Source: Pictodentalium vernedei (taxonomy: Eukaryota > Mollusca > Scaphopoda > Dentaliida > Dentaliidae). Taken from it: a DNA stretch of 64,000 nucleotides. The stretch spans positions 537,004,971 to 537,068,970 of the forward strand of contig CM062297.1 in the NCBI GenBank assembly GCA_031216915.1. Reading direction: 5' to 3'. The notes under the pieces are model-generated. The model searched no databases. It had not been told where the DNA came from and saw only the letters and a list, made by a program, of their open reading frames with translations. The position numbers and the translations under genes were made by a program. Position 1 is the first letter of the stretch, and each line of letters starts with the position of its first letter. Positions 14,770 to 27,330 of this stretch are shown here, piece after piece.

Positions 14770-16574
14770 TCAAGGAGGAAGCTTCCGGGGAATGTCCCAT
14801 AACAGACATCTGAGAAGATTGATCCTGGGTTTCTGTGACAACAGAGGTGCTACTAACAGGATTTTGCAGTGAGACTGTTTGATTTTTAACAGAATCTGCT
14901 GAATCAAAGGAGCAGGAGGATATGCATATCCTATCATTCCGTCCCATGAGATCGATAGAGCATCTACTGTATATGCTCGATGATCTGGGCATGGCGACAC
15001 AAACGTCGGTAATTGATTGTTCAGGAGTGTCGCAAAAAGATCTATCATGAAACAATCCCACTGGTAGCAGATCTGACTGAATACTCGCTTGTTGAGAGTC
15101 CACTCTGATGGTAACAAGCAACTTTTTCGTGAGAGCAAGTCTGCTAGTACGTTCAGACGACCTGGTATATGATGGACTGAGAGATGAATGTGAGGACTCA
15201 GAGTGAATAGGAGAATCTATCTTCTCCGTTAATTAACATAACGGAATCGAATGAGTGCCAACTTGGTTCCTGAGATAAGCTACTACCGTTGAGATGTCTG
15301 ACAGAATCTCAACAAGGATGTTCGCTATTTGAACAATCCAATGTTGTAGAGCTAGCCAGATAGACATCTCCTTGATGCTTATGTGCTTCTCCAGGAACTG
15401 AGGGTCCCAAAGACCCTGACACTTCAAGTCTGCAGGATTTAGGGATGCACCCCAGACCATTAGACTTGCACCCGTCATAATCATAAAGGCCGGATCTGGT
15501 AGTTGAAGCGGAACTCCCTGAGTCAACCACTGGAGATCCGCCCAAATCTAAACCTTTTGTTTTACTAGATCCGTTAAAACAATCTTGGTTTCGAGCGAAT
15601 GCATCTTCACACTCCAGTTCTGAGTAAAGAATATCTGGAGGGGACGTATGCACTGGTGGTCCATCGGAATAAGATCCGCAGCCACTCTGCACAGCCCCAT
15701 CAGTCGCATAAACTCCCTTGCTGTTACTGCAGGAGAATTTAGACAAAAGCGAGCATTACAACTGACTAATTTCGCTCTGGGTAACGGCAGACAAACCAGA
15801 TTGTTGTGAGTCTCGAAGCTCATTCCCAAGTGAATGAAGGACTTGGACGGAGCTAGGTCTGATTTTTTCTCGTTTACTATGAAACCGAGACGTCTGAACA
15901 ACAGAAGAAGACTCTGAACATCGTTCTGAAGAATTATTCTGTTGCCGTATCTCTGAAGAATTTCGTCCAAGTAAGCCGACGTTACCACTGCCGAAAGAGC
16001 TCAGAAATATGACATTACCAAATTCTTTATTCGAGTGAAAGCCAAAGGAGCTTGGTTCAGACTGAAGCACATTGCTCTGAACTGATAAACCTCTCCTTGC
16101 ATGGCAAAATGAAGGTACTTTCTGAATGCCGGATGTACCAGGAGATGAAAGTAGGCATCCTTTATATCTATGCTTGCCGCAGAGTCATCCACTCGAGTGC
16201 TCGCTCTTACCGACTGAATGGTTTCCATATAGAACTTTGGAGCTATGCTCAATTTGTTTATCCAGCTCAAGTCTATTACCGGTCGGAACGAGCCGTCTGG
16301 TTTCGGTACGAGGAACAGGTAACCTGGAGAATTTTGATTCTTGACGACCTCTATTGCTTTCTTTGATAAGAGAGCCTGTACCTCTGCAAGGAGAGACTAT
16401 TTTTTGGAAGGATTCGCTGGAAGATTTGTCCAATGCAGACATCTTGTAAGTGGGGGTTTTGCTCGGAATGATAGCCGCAGGCCAGCCAAGACTACATTTC
16501 TCACCCACTGATCTTCTGTGACTTCCATCCAGTTTTTCGCGAAGTTTGATAACCTTCTGCCAAATGGAAAGCAA
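14770..16574 (-). pseudogene. DIRS reverse transcriptase/RNase H, copy a (broken)
   Basis: The palm motif is SIDIKDAYFHLLVHPAFRKY, followed by FRAMCFSLNQAPLAFTRI. The catalytic box is SAYLDEILQRYG, where the usual second aspartate of YLDD has become glutamate. The RNase H part is degraded: HISIKEMSIWLALQHW and STVVAYLRNQVGT are recognisable, but the first DAS-type aspartate motif has decayed to MTGASLMVWGAS. The connector with DALSISWDGMIGYAYPPAP leads into the recombinase frame. Several frameshifts and stops break it. Confidence 0.85.
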
Positions 16575-16956
16575 CAGAGGTCTAGACCATCACCTGTACG
16601 ACTTGTGAGGCTTGCGGGAGGAGAATCTACGTTCTTCCCTCGAAGAACCTTGTCCTGTCAGCCTAGGGGTCATCTGACTTATAGTCTCGATCAGACTTGC
16701 ACCCCTTTTTCGAGTCGTATATTGACGACCTCCAGAGTAACCGTAAGAGGGTTTCCTGTGCCCTCGTGAGGAGTTCCCTTCGATGATTGTGAAGTGGAAC
16801 GACCTCGCCTCCTCTGGTCTGCTGAAGCGTGTTGTTGAGACGCTGATTTCAATAGCTGTGCACTGGAAGTCTTTTTGGTAGCTTGTTCATAAACTAACGA
16901 AAGCTTGTCATCAAATAGTGTGTGTCCGGAGACCGGAGTGACTCAGAGAGAGCTTT

Positions 16957-18686
16957 TCACCCTGTCATATCGATAATTGATGACGGAGCAAGAGCTGCAT
17001 CACGTCTAACCAACTCTAAATTTGCCACTGTCAGGGCAGAGTGGCACGGGGCATACATGACTGCCCTGGAAAGAACTCTTAGCGAGGAACAAACGTGCTC
17101 AAATTCCTTTCCATTTAGATGTTGCGCCATAGCCCTGGTGATATGGTCTGCATAGGACATAGCGTTCAGAATCGCTCTATTAAATAAAATAGAAGATTCC
17201 ATCATTTCCGAGCGTAAATTGAATGATGTAGGCAAGGACATATCTAAATCCTCAGCCTGCTCATCCAAATGTAGAGCAGCTCTCTGGTCATCTTCTCCAA
17301 CTGTTTTAAAATAACGTGGTCTAAGAAACGGTATATTGATTGAAGATGCAGATAAGAAACTGCCTCTCTTTTTGGAACTTACTAGGTTGAATATGGCGTT
17401 GTTAACATGGCCGAAGGCCTCCGACACTTGCCAAGATTGTTCCGGGAAGGAAAGAACATCATCTTTCCTTCGCACGAAATCTCTGTCTAGAGATGACAGC
17501 GGTTTCTGCCTAGCAGTCGCAGCTTGATGATCAGGTGGAACAAGGTCAGGATAGTATTGATGAATGAAATTCATCGCTACCATATGTTGTTCCGAAAGGG
17601 AAGGGTAATCCTCTTCCTTGTCCCTTTCACCATCCGACTGATTCAGCTGAGAATTTCGGTCAACTGCATCTCAATGTACAGATGACTGAACCGAACCAGC
17701 ACCGTCCGACAGCTCACCACTGGAGTCTGTGGAAGGCTGCTCTTGCACTTGCTGGGAAGCTGCGATGAGCTGTGCAATCTGCGACAGCAAGTCCGTTACA
17801 GAGGCTTGAGGAGCAGCAGTCTTCTGTTTTTTCGGCACTTGCTGCTCCTGAGACAGGGGTCCCGATGTAGATCTCTTCTCCGCACATTCCAATGAATGAA
17901 GCCTCGGACCGACTTCACGGGCGAAGACTGGGTGCGTCTTCGCACAGCTGCCTGGATATCCGAAGTCGGGTAGCTAGAGTGCAGTCATGTGTGCTTTTCT
18001 GAAATTGAGGTAGAAGCCGTGACTGTAACTGACCCCTAATGCAGTCTAGACGGAGTGGTGGGTATGGACATTAGCTCTGACTCAGGCAAGTTTCTCAAAA
18101 CAACATTTGGCCCCAAATGTTGCTGGGTTAGAGAAGGCTCTCCCATCTGTGGTCTATCAGACCTCGCCGAGCTTCCCAAAGAGAAACTTGCAGGCTTCCT
18201 CCTTTTTGCCGTCGTCGCTGGGTGAGCTTTAGTTTTTGAGGTGCTCGCTCTACCCAATTCTACACTTCCTTCGACCGCAACAGTCTTACCTGGTGTTACA
18301 GCTCCCACTATCGGGTTGGCCGCTACACTGGTCAAACTGGCTGCTGGAAGAAGAGGTCTTATTCCCTGTTTAATGTTAAGGAGCACCTTAGCAGCCAGCT
18401 CTCTTTGCTCATCAGAGCGACGACGGCACCACACTTTGAAAGGGTGTCGCAATACCATCACCATGTTCTTGTTCCTCTGAAAAACTTGAATTACCTCCGG
18501 TGAGAGCTTCGGCATAGGAACTTCACTGCCGACGACATATCGCGACACCCATCTCCAATGTCTGTAATCCCAGTGTACACAAGTAGGACAAGAATCCGTA
18601 GGAGTGCATCGACTACAGGCAAAGCAACAAGCATGTAAATCCAAGGAAGACTTCCTCGCCTTGCATTTAGAGCAGTAAGCTTTCAT
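16957..18686 (-). pseudogene. DIRS gag-like ORF1, copy a (broken)
   Basis: Translation starts at MKAYCSKCKARK and runs into a cysteine-rich N-terminal module (CSKCKARK, CFACSRCTPTDSCPTC) that looks like a zinc-binding domain. A low-complexity middle follows, and then a conserved C-terminal part (SLDRDFVRRKDDVLSF, SYADHITRAMAQHLNG, ANLELVRRDA). The same order is seen in the copy at 50103-52537. The frame changes at least twice. The role is inferred from position: the first ORF of DIRS elements encodes a nucleic-acid-binding gag-like protein. Confidence 0.75.
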
Positions 18687-19017
18687 AATTACAATCAAAA
18701 GACAGAGTCGATAGCACTCCTACAAATTCTATAACAAAAATACATGATAAGGATACATGAATAATAGCAATCAAATTAATTTCGAAACAATTATAAAATT
18801 TTTTTCGAAAATTGTTTTTTGAAAATGCCTAAGTTCCCAAAAAGAACATCATGAACCCAAGGGCATCCCGATCGAGCCTAAGTGTGGACAAATTCCAAAT
18901 TTTTTGAGCTACACTACCAGAATCATAATCAATGTATCCTACAGTAATTCTAAAGTATTATAATACTAAATACTACATGTTACGGGTGTTGCCAAATGTA
19001 AACAATGTCAATAGAAA
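18687..19017 (-). other. DIRS copy a leader upstream of gag
   Basis: This is untranslated element sequence. It contains AAGTTCCCAAAAAGAACATC and AAGCCTAAGTGTGG equivalents that are conserved at the same distance upstream of gag in the other family 1 copies. No ORF is present. Confidence 0.6.
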
Positions 19018-20931
19018 ACAAGAGGCCCCACGGGGCCTGAAGCGCTCATCTTGAACAGAACACAATTTAAACAGAGTCCAAGAATGTGTCTACATTAAGC
19101 AAGCCATCTCCATAGGCTACACTGTCAATCCTTGAGTCCCTCAGGAGTGACAAAAATAATCTGGGCATCATGCCTTTTCTTCAGTTGATCATAAAGTAAA
19201 ATGTAGAGCTCACCTATGAAGCCCCTTGATACAACCTATGTGGATTAATCTTAGTTACACACCTCTAGAGGGTACTGAATACAAAATTTTTAATTCTTCA
19301 GCAAAATGGCCAATTCCGCCTCCCATAGAGAGCCCAAATATTAACCCAGGCTCTTGATTTGAACACAGTTGAATCTGACTTCCCTAGAGATGTTGTGTAC
19401 CAAATATGAAAGCATTCTGCCTATTGGATCAGAAGAAGAGAAACTGTAAAGAAATTTCTTCGAATTACACTAAGTTCAAATTTGGGCTACCATAGTGAGC
19501 CCAAATATTAACCTATGGATCCGATTTGAACAAACTTGAATCTGACCCCCCTAGAGATGTTGTATACAAAATGTGAAAGCATTCTGATGGGTGGATCTGA
19601 AGAAGAAGATTTTTGAAGAAATTTCCTCATATTGTACTAAGTTAAATTTCATGTTCCCATATGGAGCCCAAATATTAAACTAGGCACTCGAATTGAACAA
19701 CTTGGAATCTGACCCCCCTAGAGATGTTGTATACCAAATATGAAAGCAATCTGACTGGTGGATCTAAAGAAGAAGATTTTTAAAGAAATTTCCTCATATT
19801 GCACTAAGTAAAAATTTGGGCTACCATAGTGAGCCCAAATATATACCTAGGGATCTGATTTGAACAAACTTGAATCTGACCCCTTAGAGATATTGCATAC
19901 CAAATATCAAAGCATTCTGACTGGTGGATCTGAAGAAGATTTTCGTAGGAAGCCCAAACATTAACCTAGGGACATGGTTTGAACAATCTTGAATCTGACC
20001 CTCGTAACAATGATGTATACCAAACATTAAAAGATTCTGACTGGTGGTTTTGAAGAAGAAGATTTTTAAAGAATATTCCCCATATTACGCTATGTTAAAA
20101 CTTCGGGCTCCTGTAGAGAGCTCAAATATGAACCAATGAGCTTTATTTCAACACACTTTTATCTGACCCCCTATGAATGCTGTATACCAAATATCAAAAG
20201 ATTCTGATGATTGGTTCTGGAGAAAAGATTTTTAAAAATTTTTTGCAAATATGCTGACTCAGCATTTTTTCGATGCCCATTACAGAACACCCTAACATAA
20301 CCGATGGCAATTTTTTTTTTTTACCATTCAATTCTACTGGTCCTAAGGATACTTCATACCAAATAAGAGCTCTCTGTTCTGTGTGGTTTGGGAAATATGA
20401 GCGTTTGAAAATATTTCTATTTTTAGCTCCCAGGGTTCCCAGAGGGGATTCGTGAATTTTTTTTTTTTGCATGGGTCAAGTACTTATGACCAAATAATAC
20501 CACAAACCAAATTTGGTTCATACCGGACCATCGGTTCAGAAAATAGAAATTTTGGGGCGGGGTCAAAAATCTTACCCCTCCTATTACAAAGCCAAATATT
20601 ACTTCACGAACTTCATTTGAACAAATTTGATTCTACACCTCATATGGAAGCTCCATAGCAAATATGAAGTATTGTACACACTGGTTCTTGAGAAGAAGAT
20701 TTTACAAATATTTTGGAGCATTTTCCCCCACTCCCTCCCTATGGGGCTGGGCATGTTGAGTTGAACAAAAATGAAATGCCCCTTTGGGACCATCACTCAC
20801 ACAAACTTTCATTGAATTGGCCCAGTGGCTTTGGAGGAGAAGACAAAAGCATGGTGTTGACAGACGACGGACGGAGAGTGACGGAGAGTGAAGAGATTAG
20901 CTCAGCTTGACTTTGTCAAGATGAGCTAAAA
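19018..20931. mobile_element. Satellite-bearing element inserted in DIRS copy a
   Basis: The head is AACAAGAGGCCCCACGGGGC, a short palindromic start, followed by CTGAAGCGCTCATC. The core has about ten diverged units with GAGCCCAAATATTAACC, TTGAACAAACTTGAATCTGA, CCCCCTAGAGATGTTG, TACCAAATATGAAAGC and TCTGAAGAAGAAGATTTT. The tail is GACAGACGACGGACGG, GAAGAGATTAGCTCAGC and a hairpin ending GATGAGCTAAAAA. Flanking DIRS sequence continues on both sides, in agreement with copy c near 33769-33800, so the element is a secondary insertion. No transposase; Helentron-associated type is inferred from architecture. Confidence 0.75.
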
Positions 20932-21138
20932 ACGGAAACAAGACAACAGGCACACAAAAAGGCCCAAAGTCAGTAACTGATTTAAATGTTACCAGATGCA
21001 AAGCTAGATCTTCATACGAAGAAAAAACGATACATCGAGTTTAACAGGAAGGGTTCAAGGAAGGATAGGAAAGGAACACTTAACAAACAGTTGGTAAATC
21101 ATTAGCAAGAATGATGACGTCAGGCACATGTTCCTAAA

Positions 21139-23196
21139 GTTAAAAAATTTATAGTAATTTATATATTTTTTATACTTACCAATGACCCAGACTTAGCTGG
21201 TGCTAACTCCTTAAATTATAGGGCCAAACACAAATTTTGCCCCCCAATCCCTAAAATTTGCATCAAAAACCGAAATTTCAATGTCCTATGTGGTCCTCCA
21301 TACCTTTTATCCACTGCGCATGCGCAGTGTCAAGGAGGTCTCGAAATTGGCTCCAAAAGTCATTCTTACAACCAGTGCCTGGTAAGCGTTATGTAATCAG
21401 CGGGGGGGTATGAGTTCCGTACTCATGGGAAGGCCATCCCCATCTGGCCCCGTCTATCAAGTTTCTGATAGCTGCTGGGATGCTGCGATGAATTGAGCTA
21501 TCTGTGATAGCAAGTTCGTCACGAAGGCCTGTGGAGCCGCGGTCTTACGTAATTAGCCGCTGGAAGCTCCAGGGACGTTAATTCCTGCATTTATATAATA
21601 TGCAAACGTCCCAACTGGAAAGGCCTCGTGTCCTTGGAGAGCGGATGGCGTGACCTGGTCGACGTGGATTCCCTGGTCAGCGAAGCAGGCTGGATATCTG
21701 TGGTCACATAGCCAAGGTGCTGATGTGAGGATGAGGAAGCTAACAGACAAGCCGCGTCGGACTGTCTATGCGACGGAGTGTCCCGAGCAGGAGGAGTGGA
21801 CGTATGCTCTGACTAAGGAACGAACATACAACAACATCACGGCCCAGATGTTGTTGAAAGAGAGAGGGGGCCTCTCTCGCTCGTGGTCTGGATAGACCTG
21901 GATGAGCTTGCTACCAGACTGACGGGCTTCCTCCGTACTATCCTCGGATCCGTCGTCGCTGGGTGTGCACGTTCAATGTTCATAGTGCTTACATCACCCA
22001 AACAGCTTCCCTGGACCGCAACGGACGAACCCGGCTGCTGAGCCATTCGATGAATGGTCGCTACACCGGGCGAGTTAGTGGACAACAACGCCGTCGATCC
22101 TACTAGGGACCTCTTAGGCAATTGTTGTATTTCATGAGCACTTTTGCCGCTAGCTCTTCGTTAGACTGCAACGACGGAGACACACTTGTTGAAGACATCA
22201 CGGAGACATCATCCTGTTCTTCTTCTTCTGAAAAAGAGACTGATAAACTAGAGTGACCTTGCGGAGAGAGGACCGGCATGGACCCCTCACCGCTAACAAT
22301 ATATGTTGTCGTTCCAATTGGCACACACTGAGCAAGAATTAGTGCGAGTACACTGACCACAAGAAACACAATGAACATGAGAATCAGAGGAAGATTTCCT
22401 CGCATTACAATTTGAACAATATTCTTTCATCATGAAAAAATATAAACAGTCATAGTACTCGCACTAACCCTTGAAACAAAGATACATAATATAATATAAT
22501 CCATTATAACATTTCGAAAAAATAATTTAAAAAAAAAAATTTTTGAAAAATTTTCTGTAGAGCCCAAGTTCCCAATGGGAACAATGAGCCCAAATGGATC
22601 CCAAAAAAGCCCAAGTGTGGACAAAAATCTTAAAACATTTTTAAAAATTAATGTAACACTTACGGACAATATTAATGTATCTGGCTATGAGCAGAACTAA
22701 ATAGAAGACAAGTAATCACTATCAGAAGTAACCGTTGTCAACACAGACATAGTTTTTCTCTCTACAAAAACCGGAAACATGACTCCAGGCACTGTAAACA
22801 TGGCCCAAAATCAGTCACCAACTTAAACACTATCCAATGTAAAACAGAGGCTTCCAGAGAAGAAACTGCAGTACATCGGATGGTAGATGCAGATCACAAC
22901 ACCTAACCACCCAAGGGTGAGGACGTAAGCATGGGGAAAAACAGAATAATCATTCTGTTACCAAGCCAAAACTCCCAATTTTAGGGCCAAACAAAGAATG
23001 ACATTTGGAGCCAATTTTGAGACCTCCTTGACACTCCGCATGCGCAGTGGATAAAAGGTATGGGGGACCACATAGGACATTGAAATTTCGGTTTTTGATG
23101 CAAATTTTGGGGATTGGGGGGCAAAATTTGTGTTTGGCCCTATAATTTAAGGAGTTAGCACCAGCTAAGTCTGGGTCATTGGTACAGTATAAAAAT
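21139..23196 (-). mobile_element. DIRS family 1 copy b, internally deleted, nested in copy a
   Basis: Matched inverted ends are at 21139-21377 and 22980-23196 (shared private text CCTTAAATTATAGGGCC and GCATCAAAAACCGAAATTTC). Only the gag-side portion remains between them: a broken minus-strand gag start near 22432 with SVSEEEE-like acidic text and the leader motif. Reverse transcriptase and recombinase are gone, with the deletion joint near 21460. Being 2.06 kb and non-coding, it must have moved in trans if it moved after the deletion. Copy c preserves the corresponding uninterrupted sequence. Confidence 0.9.
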
Positions 23197-23333
23197 ATGG
23201 GAAACATGAAATAATTTTTATAATTATTATAAAGTTACAGCCCTGAACATTTGAAATGATCATTGTTCACTTCCATCATCCATTTATAGCCTTGAATCCA
23301 CCAATTCTTTCATTGATTTGTGTCTGGCATCCT

Positions 23334-24957
23334 TAAACAAGAGCACCGCGTAGCGGGACAATATACGCCCATTTTGTATTTTTGAAGGGTTGGGGTAAGG
23401 ATGGGGGTGAGGGTGAAAATTGTTTGGACCAACCCCATGTTCGAACTTGACCTGTATTTTGTTGTGATTAAACAACATACTAAGTTTGGAACCAATCGGA
23501 AAACAAATAATAAAAGTTATCATCCGGAAACCAAATATTTGATGCATTCTATGTCCAACAAGCTCCATAATTCAGGGGAACTTCGAAGTTTGAACTAACC
23601 CCATATTTGAACTTGACCTGGCTTTTGTTTTGATTAAACCACATACCAAGTTTAGGAGTCAATCGAAAAAAAAATACTAAAGTTATCATCTGGAAACCAA
23701 ATGTTGACGAACGGACAGACCGACGGATGGACAAATGGATGGACAAATGGACAGACAGACAGACAGACAGGCAGACTGATTCCATAATTCAACGGTTTTT
23801 CAACAGGCGTATAAAAAATCAGTTAGGCCATACTAAAGTTATAATCCGGAAAACACAAAATGCACAAATTCAAGAGGAATAACTCTGGAAAGGTAAATGC
23901 GATTTTGGCCGAAAGTGAACTTGAGCTGTGCTTTGTGGTCATAAACAAAATCTGAGAATTTGAAACAAATTAGTCAAGGCAAACTAAAGTTATCATCCGG
24001 AAACCACATAATTCACAAATTTGCAATCATTCAAGGGGAATAACTATGGAACGGTACATGCGATTATGGCCAAAGGTGAACTTGAGCTGTGCTTTGTGGT
24101 CAAAAACAAAATCTGAGAATTTGAAAAAAATCGGTCAAGGCAAACTAAAGTTATCCGGAAACCACAAAATCCACAAATTTGCAATCATTCAAGGGGAATA
24201 ACTCTGGAAAGGTATATGCAATTGTGGTCAAAAGTGAACTTGAGCTGTATTTTGTGGTCAAAAACAAAAAACTGAAAATTTGAAATAAATCGGTCAAGGC
24301 AAATTAAAGTTATTGTCCGGAAACGAAAAGTTGGGCTAAATTCCCATAAATAAAGGGCCATAACTCTACTTCAAATGGGCCGCTAGAAACGGAAATCGAA
24401 CCCTTCCTGTATATTGTCATACTAAATCCACATGCCAAATTTAACTCAGCTCAAACCTTTACAACTAAAGTTATCGTCCGGAAACAAAATGTGTCCATGG
24501 ACGGACAGACAGAAGGGTGGAAAGACCATTCACATAATACATCCCGTTTTTCCAACGGGTGTATAAAATCAACATCTGAAAAATTTAGTGTCAATCCGTC
24601 AAGGCGTTCGGCTTTAAATGAACGGAAACCAATTTTTTTTTAAAAATTGTGTTTTCAAAGGGCCATAACTCTGCAGCGGATGGACTGAGAAACACCAATA
24701 TCGAAGTTGACCTGTATTTTATTGCTACAAACAACATCTGAAAGTTTGATGTCGATCCGTCAAGGCGTTTGACTTTAAATGAAGGGAAACCAATTTTTTT
24801 TAGAAAAATTGTGTTTTCAAAGGGCCATATCTCTGCAGCAGAGGGACTGAGAAACACCAATATCAAACTTGACCAGTATTTTAATGCTAAAAACAACTTC
24901 TGAAAGTTTGATGTCGATCCGTCAAGGCGTTCGACTTTTAAACGTGCGTATAAAAAG
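23334..24957. mobile_element. Satellite-bearing element inserted in DIRS copy a (ACAAGAGCACC head)
   Basis: The head AAACAAGAGCACCGCGTAGC and ATATACGCCC starts it. The core has diverged units of AAGTTATCATCCGGAAACC, AACTTGAGCTGTGCTTTGTGG, CAAGGGGAATAACTCTGG and GTCAAGGCAAACTAAAG. One tail (ACGGACAGACAGAAGG, ATAATACATCCCG, AACGGGTGTATAAAA) ends near 24568. A second partial set of units then ends CGTGCGTATAAAAAGG. The DIRS text TGTGTCTGGCATC ... GAGATTTAAA resumes on either side, as in copy c at 34230-34255. Confidence 0.7.
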
Positions 24958-25009
24958 GAGATTTAAAGCACAGATGTCAGATCTTTGTTTACTAACTTAG
25001 GGCCAAACA

Positions 25010-25216
25010 AAGAATGATGCTTGGCGACAATTTCGGTACCTTCTTGGTTACCACATATGCGCAGTAAGCAAAAGTATGGAGGACCATATAGGACTTGAAT
25101 TTTTCGGTTTTCTATGCAAATTTGGGGGATTGGGGGGGTTCAAAATTTGTGTTTGGCCCTGGATTATATCGAGTTTGCACCAGCTAAGTCTGGGCCATTG
25201 GTTGGAGTATAAAAAT
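25010..25216. repeat. Right inverted terminal repeat of DIRS copy a
   Basis: It is the complement of the left terminus, ending CATTGGTTGGAGTATAAAAAT. Beyond it the intron resumes with ATCAAAGCCACAG. Confidence 0.9.
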
Positions 25217-25473
25217 ATCAAAGCCACAGTGTTTTATACAGTGTCGGCTGTATTATATTTTTAACATTCATTTCTTTTGTTATCATATATCAATGTTTTC
25301 TTACTCAAAGTATCCAGCAATTGTTAATGATTTCTTTAATGAACAAAAATCAAAAGTATCAGATGATTAATGTGATTGAAGACTATGCAGCTAGCGCAAT
25401 ATATCAGTGTTAACTCTTTACCTAACTTTAAAAAGCAGACATCACTTACCAAACAATTTTTTGTTTTTGTTCA

Positions 25474-27330
25474 AAAACAGCTTATGACCACAGGGCCTGA
25501 AGCACTCACCTTGTTCAGAACACGATATAAACAAAGTCCAAGAATGAGTCTACATTAAGCAATCCATCTCCATAGGATACGTTGTCAATCCTTGAGCCCT
25601 TCAGGAGTGACAAAAATAGTCCGAGCATCAAGCCTTTTCTTCAGTTGATCATAATGTAAAATGTAGATCTCCCCTATGAAACTCCTTGATACAATCTATG
25701 TGGAATAATTTTAGTTACACACGTCTAGAGGGTACTGAATACAAAATTTCTTCTAATTCTTCAGCTACATGGCCAATTCCGGTTCCCATAGGGAGCCAAA
25801 ATATTAACCCAGGCTCTCAATTTGAACAAAGTTGAATCTGACCTCCCTAGAGATGTTGTATACCAAATAGGAAAGCATTCTGACTGTTGGATCTGAAGAA
25901 GAAACATTTTAAAGAAATTTCTTCATATTGCATTAAGTTCAAATTTGGGCTACCATAGCAAGCCAAAATATTAACCTATGGATCCGATTTGAACAAATTT
26001 AATTCTGCCTCCCCCCCCCCCCCTCCTAGAGATGTTGTATTCCAAATATGAAAGCATTCTGTCTAGTGGATCTGAAGAAGATTTTTAAAGAAATTTCCTC
26101 AGTTAAAATTCGGACTACCATAGGGAGCCCAAATATTAACCCAGGGAACAATTTTAACATACTTGAATCTGATCCCCTAGAGATGTTGTAAATAATATAT
26201 GAAAGGATTCTGACAGGTGAGTCTGAAGAAGAAGATTTTTGAAGAAATTCCCTCATATTGTGCTTAGTTAAATTTCAGGTTCGCATATGGAGCCCAAATA
26301 TTAACCCAGGCTCTCGAATTGAATGAACTTGAATCTGCCCCCCCCCCCTAGAGATGTTGAATACCTCATATTGCACTAAGTTAAAATTTGGACTACCATA
26401 GCGAGACCAAAACATATATCTAGGGACCCAATTTGAACAAACTTGAATCTGACCCCCCTAGAGATTTTGTATACCAAATATGAAAGCATTCTGACTGGTG
26501 GATCTGAAGAAGAAGATTTTAAAAAATTATCCCCATATTGAACTAAGTTAAAATTTGGGCTTCCATAAGAAACCTCAAATATTAACCTAGGGACTTGGTT
26601 TGAACAATCTTGAATCCGACCCTCATAAGAATGATGTATACCAAGCGTTAAAAGATTCTGACTGGTGGTTCTGAAGAAGAAGATATTTAAAGAATATTCC
26701 CCTTATTGCCTTAAGTTAAAAATTCGGGCTCCTGTATTGAGCTCAAATATGAACCAATTGGCTTTATTTTAATAAACTTGCATCTGAAGAAGAAGATTTT
26801 AAAAAATTATCCCCATACTGAACTAAGTTAAAATTTGGACTTCCATAAGAAACCTCAAATATTAACCTAGGGACTTGGTTTGCACAATCTTGAATCTGAC
26901 CCTCATAAGAATGATGTATACCAAGCGTTAAAAGATTCTGACTGGTAGTTCTGAAGAAGAAGATATTTAAAGAATATTCCCTAAAAATTCGGGCTCCTGT
27001 ATTGAGCCCAAATATGAACCAATTGGCTTTATAATAATAAACTTGCATCTGAAGTAGATTTTAAAAAATTATCCCCATATTGAACTAAGTTAAAATTTGG
27101 GCTTCCATAAGAAACGTCAAATATTAACCTGGGGACTTGGTTTGAACAATCTTGAATCTGACCCTCATAAGAATGATGTATACCAAGCGTTAAAAGATTC
27201 TGACTGCTGGTTCTGAAGAAGATATTTAAAGAATATTACCCTTATTGCCTTAAGTTAAAAATTTGGGCTCCTGTATTGAGCCCAAATATGAACCAATTGG
27301 CTTTATTTTAATACACTTGCATATACACAC
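25474..27330. repeat. Satellite array related to the 19018 element
   Basis: A decayed head (GGGCCTGAAGCACTCACC) starts the same core as the 19018-20931 element, with units of about 150-165 bp (GATGTTGTATACCAAATA, GATCTGAAGAAGAAG). The last third consists of three close repeats of about 235 bp (CTTCCATAAGAAACCTC, CATAAGAATGATGTATACC, GCTCCTGTATTGAGC) that look like a recent local amplification. C runs at 25998-26010 and 26338-26348 interrupt the units. The interval just before it, 25217-25473, has no recognisable feature. Confidence 0.7.

Larger units (their letters stand above)
12711..25216 (-). mobile_element. DIRS-type retrotransposon, family 1 copy a, with later insertions
   Basis: The ends are inverted repeats of about 220 bp. 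The left one reads ACCAATCGCCCAGACTTAGC, GATATAATCCAGGGCC and AACACAAATTTTG; the right one carries the exact complements, including CCTGGATTATATC, showing they are a pair. Between them on the minus strand lie gag, reverse transcriptase/RNase H and tyrosine recombinase remnants. Without the three foreign insertions (19018-20931, 21139-23196, 23334-24957) the element is about 6.9 kb, matching copy d (7.0 kb). There are no long direct terminal repeats, no integrase and no target duplication, as expected for DIRS elements that reintegrate from a circle by tyrosine recombinase. All reading frames are broken. Confidence 0.9.

Noticed and set aside
15593..16366. Plus-strand ORFs opposite the DIRS polymerase
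   Set aside because: They are shadows of the minus-strand reverse transcriptase remnants.
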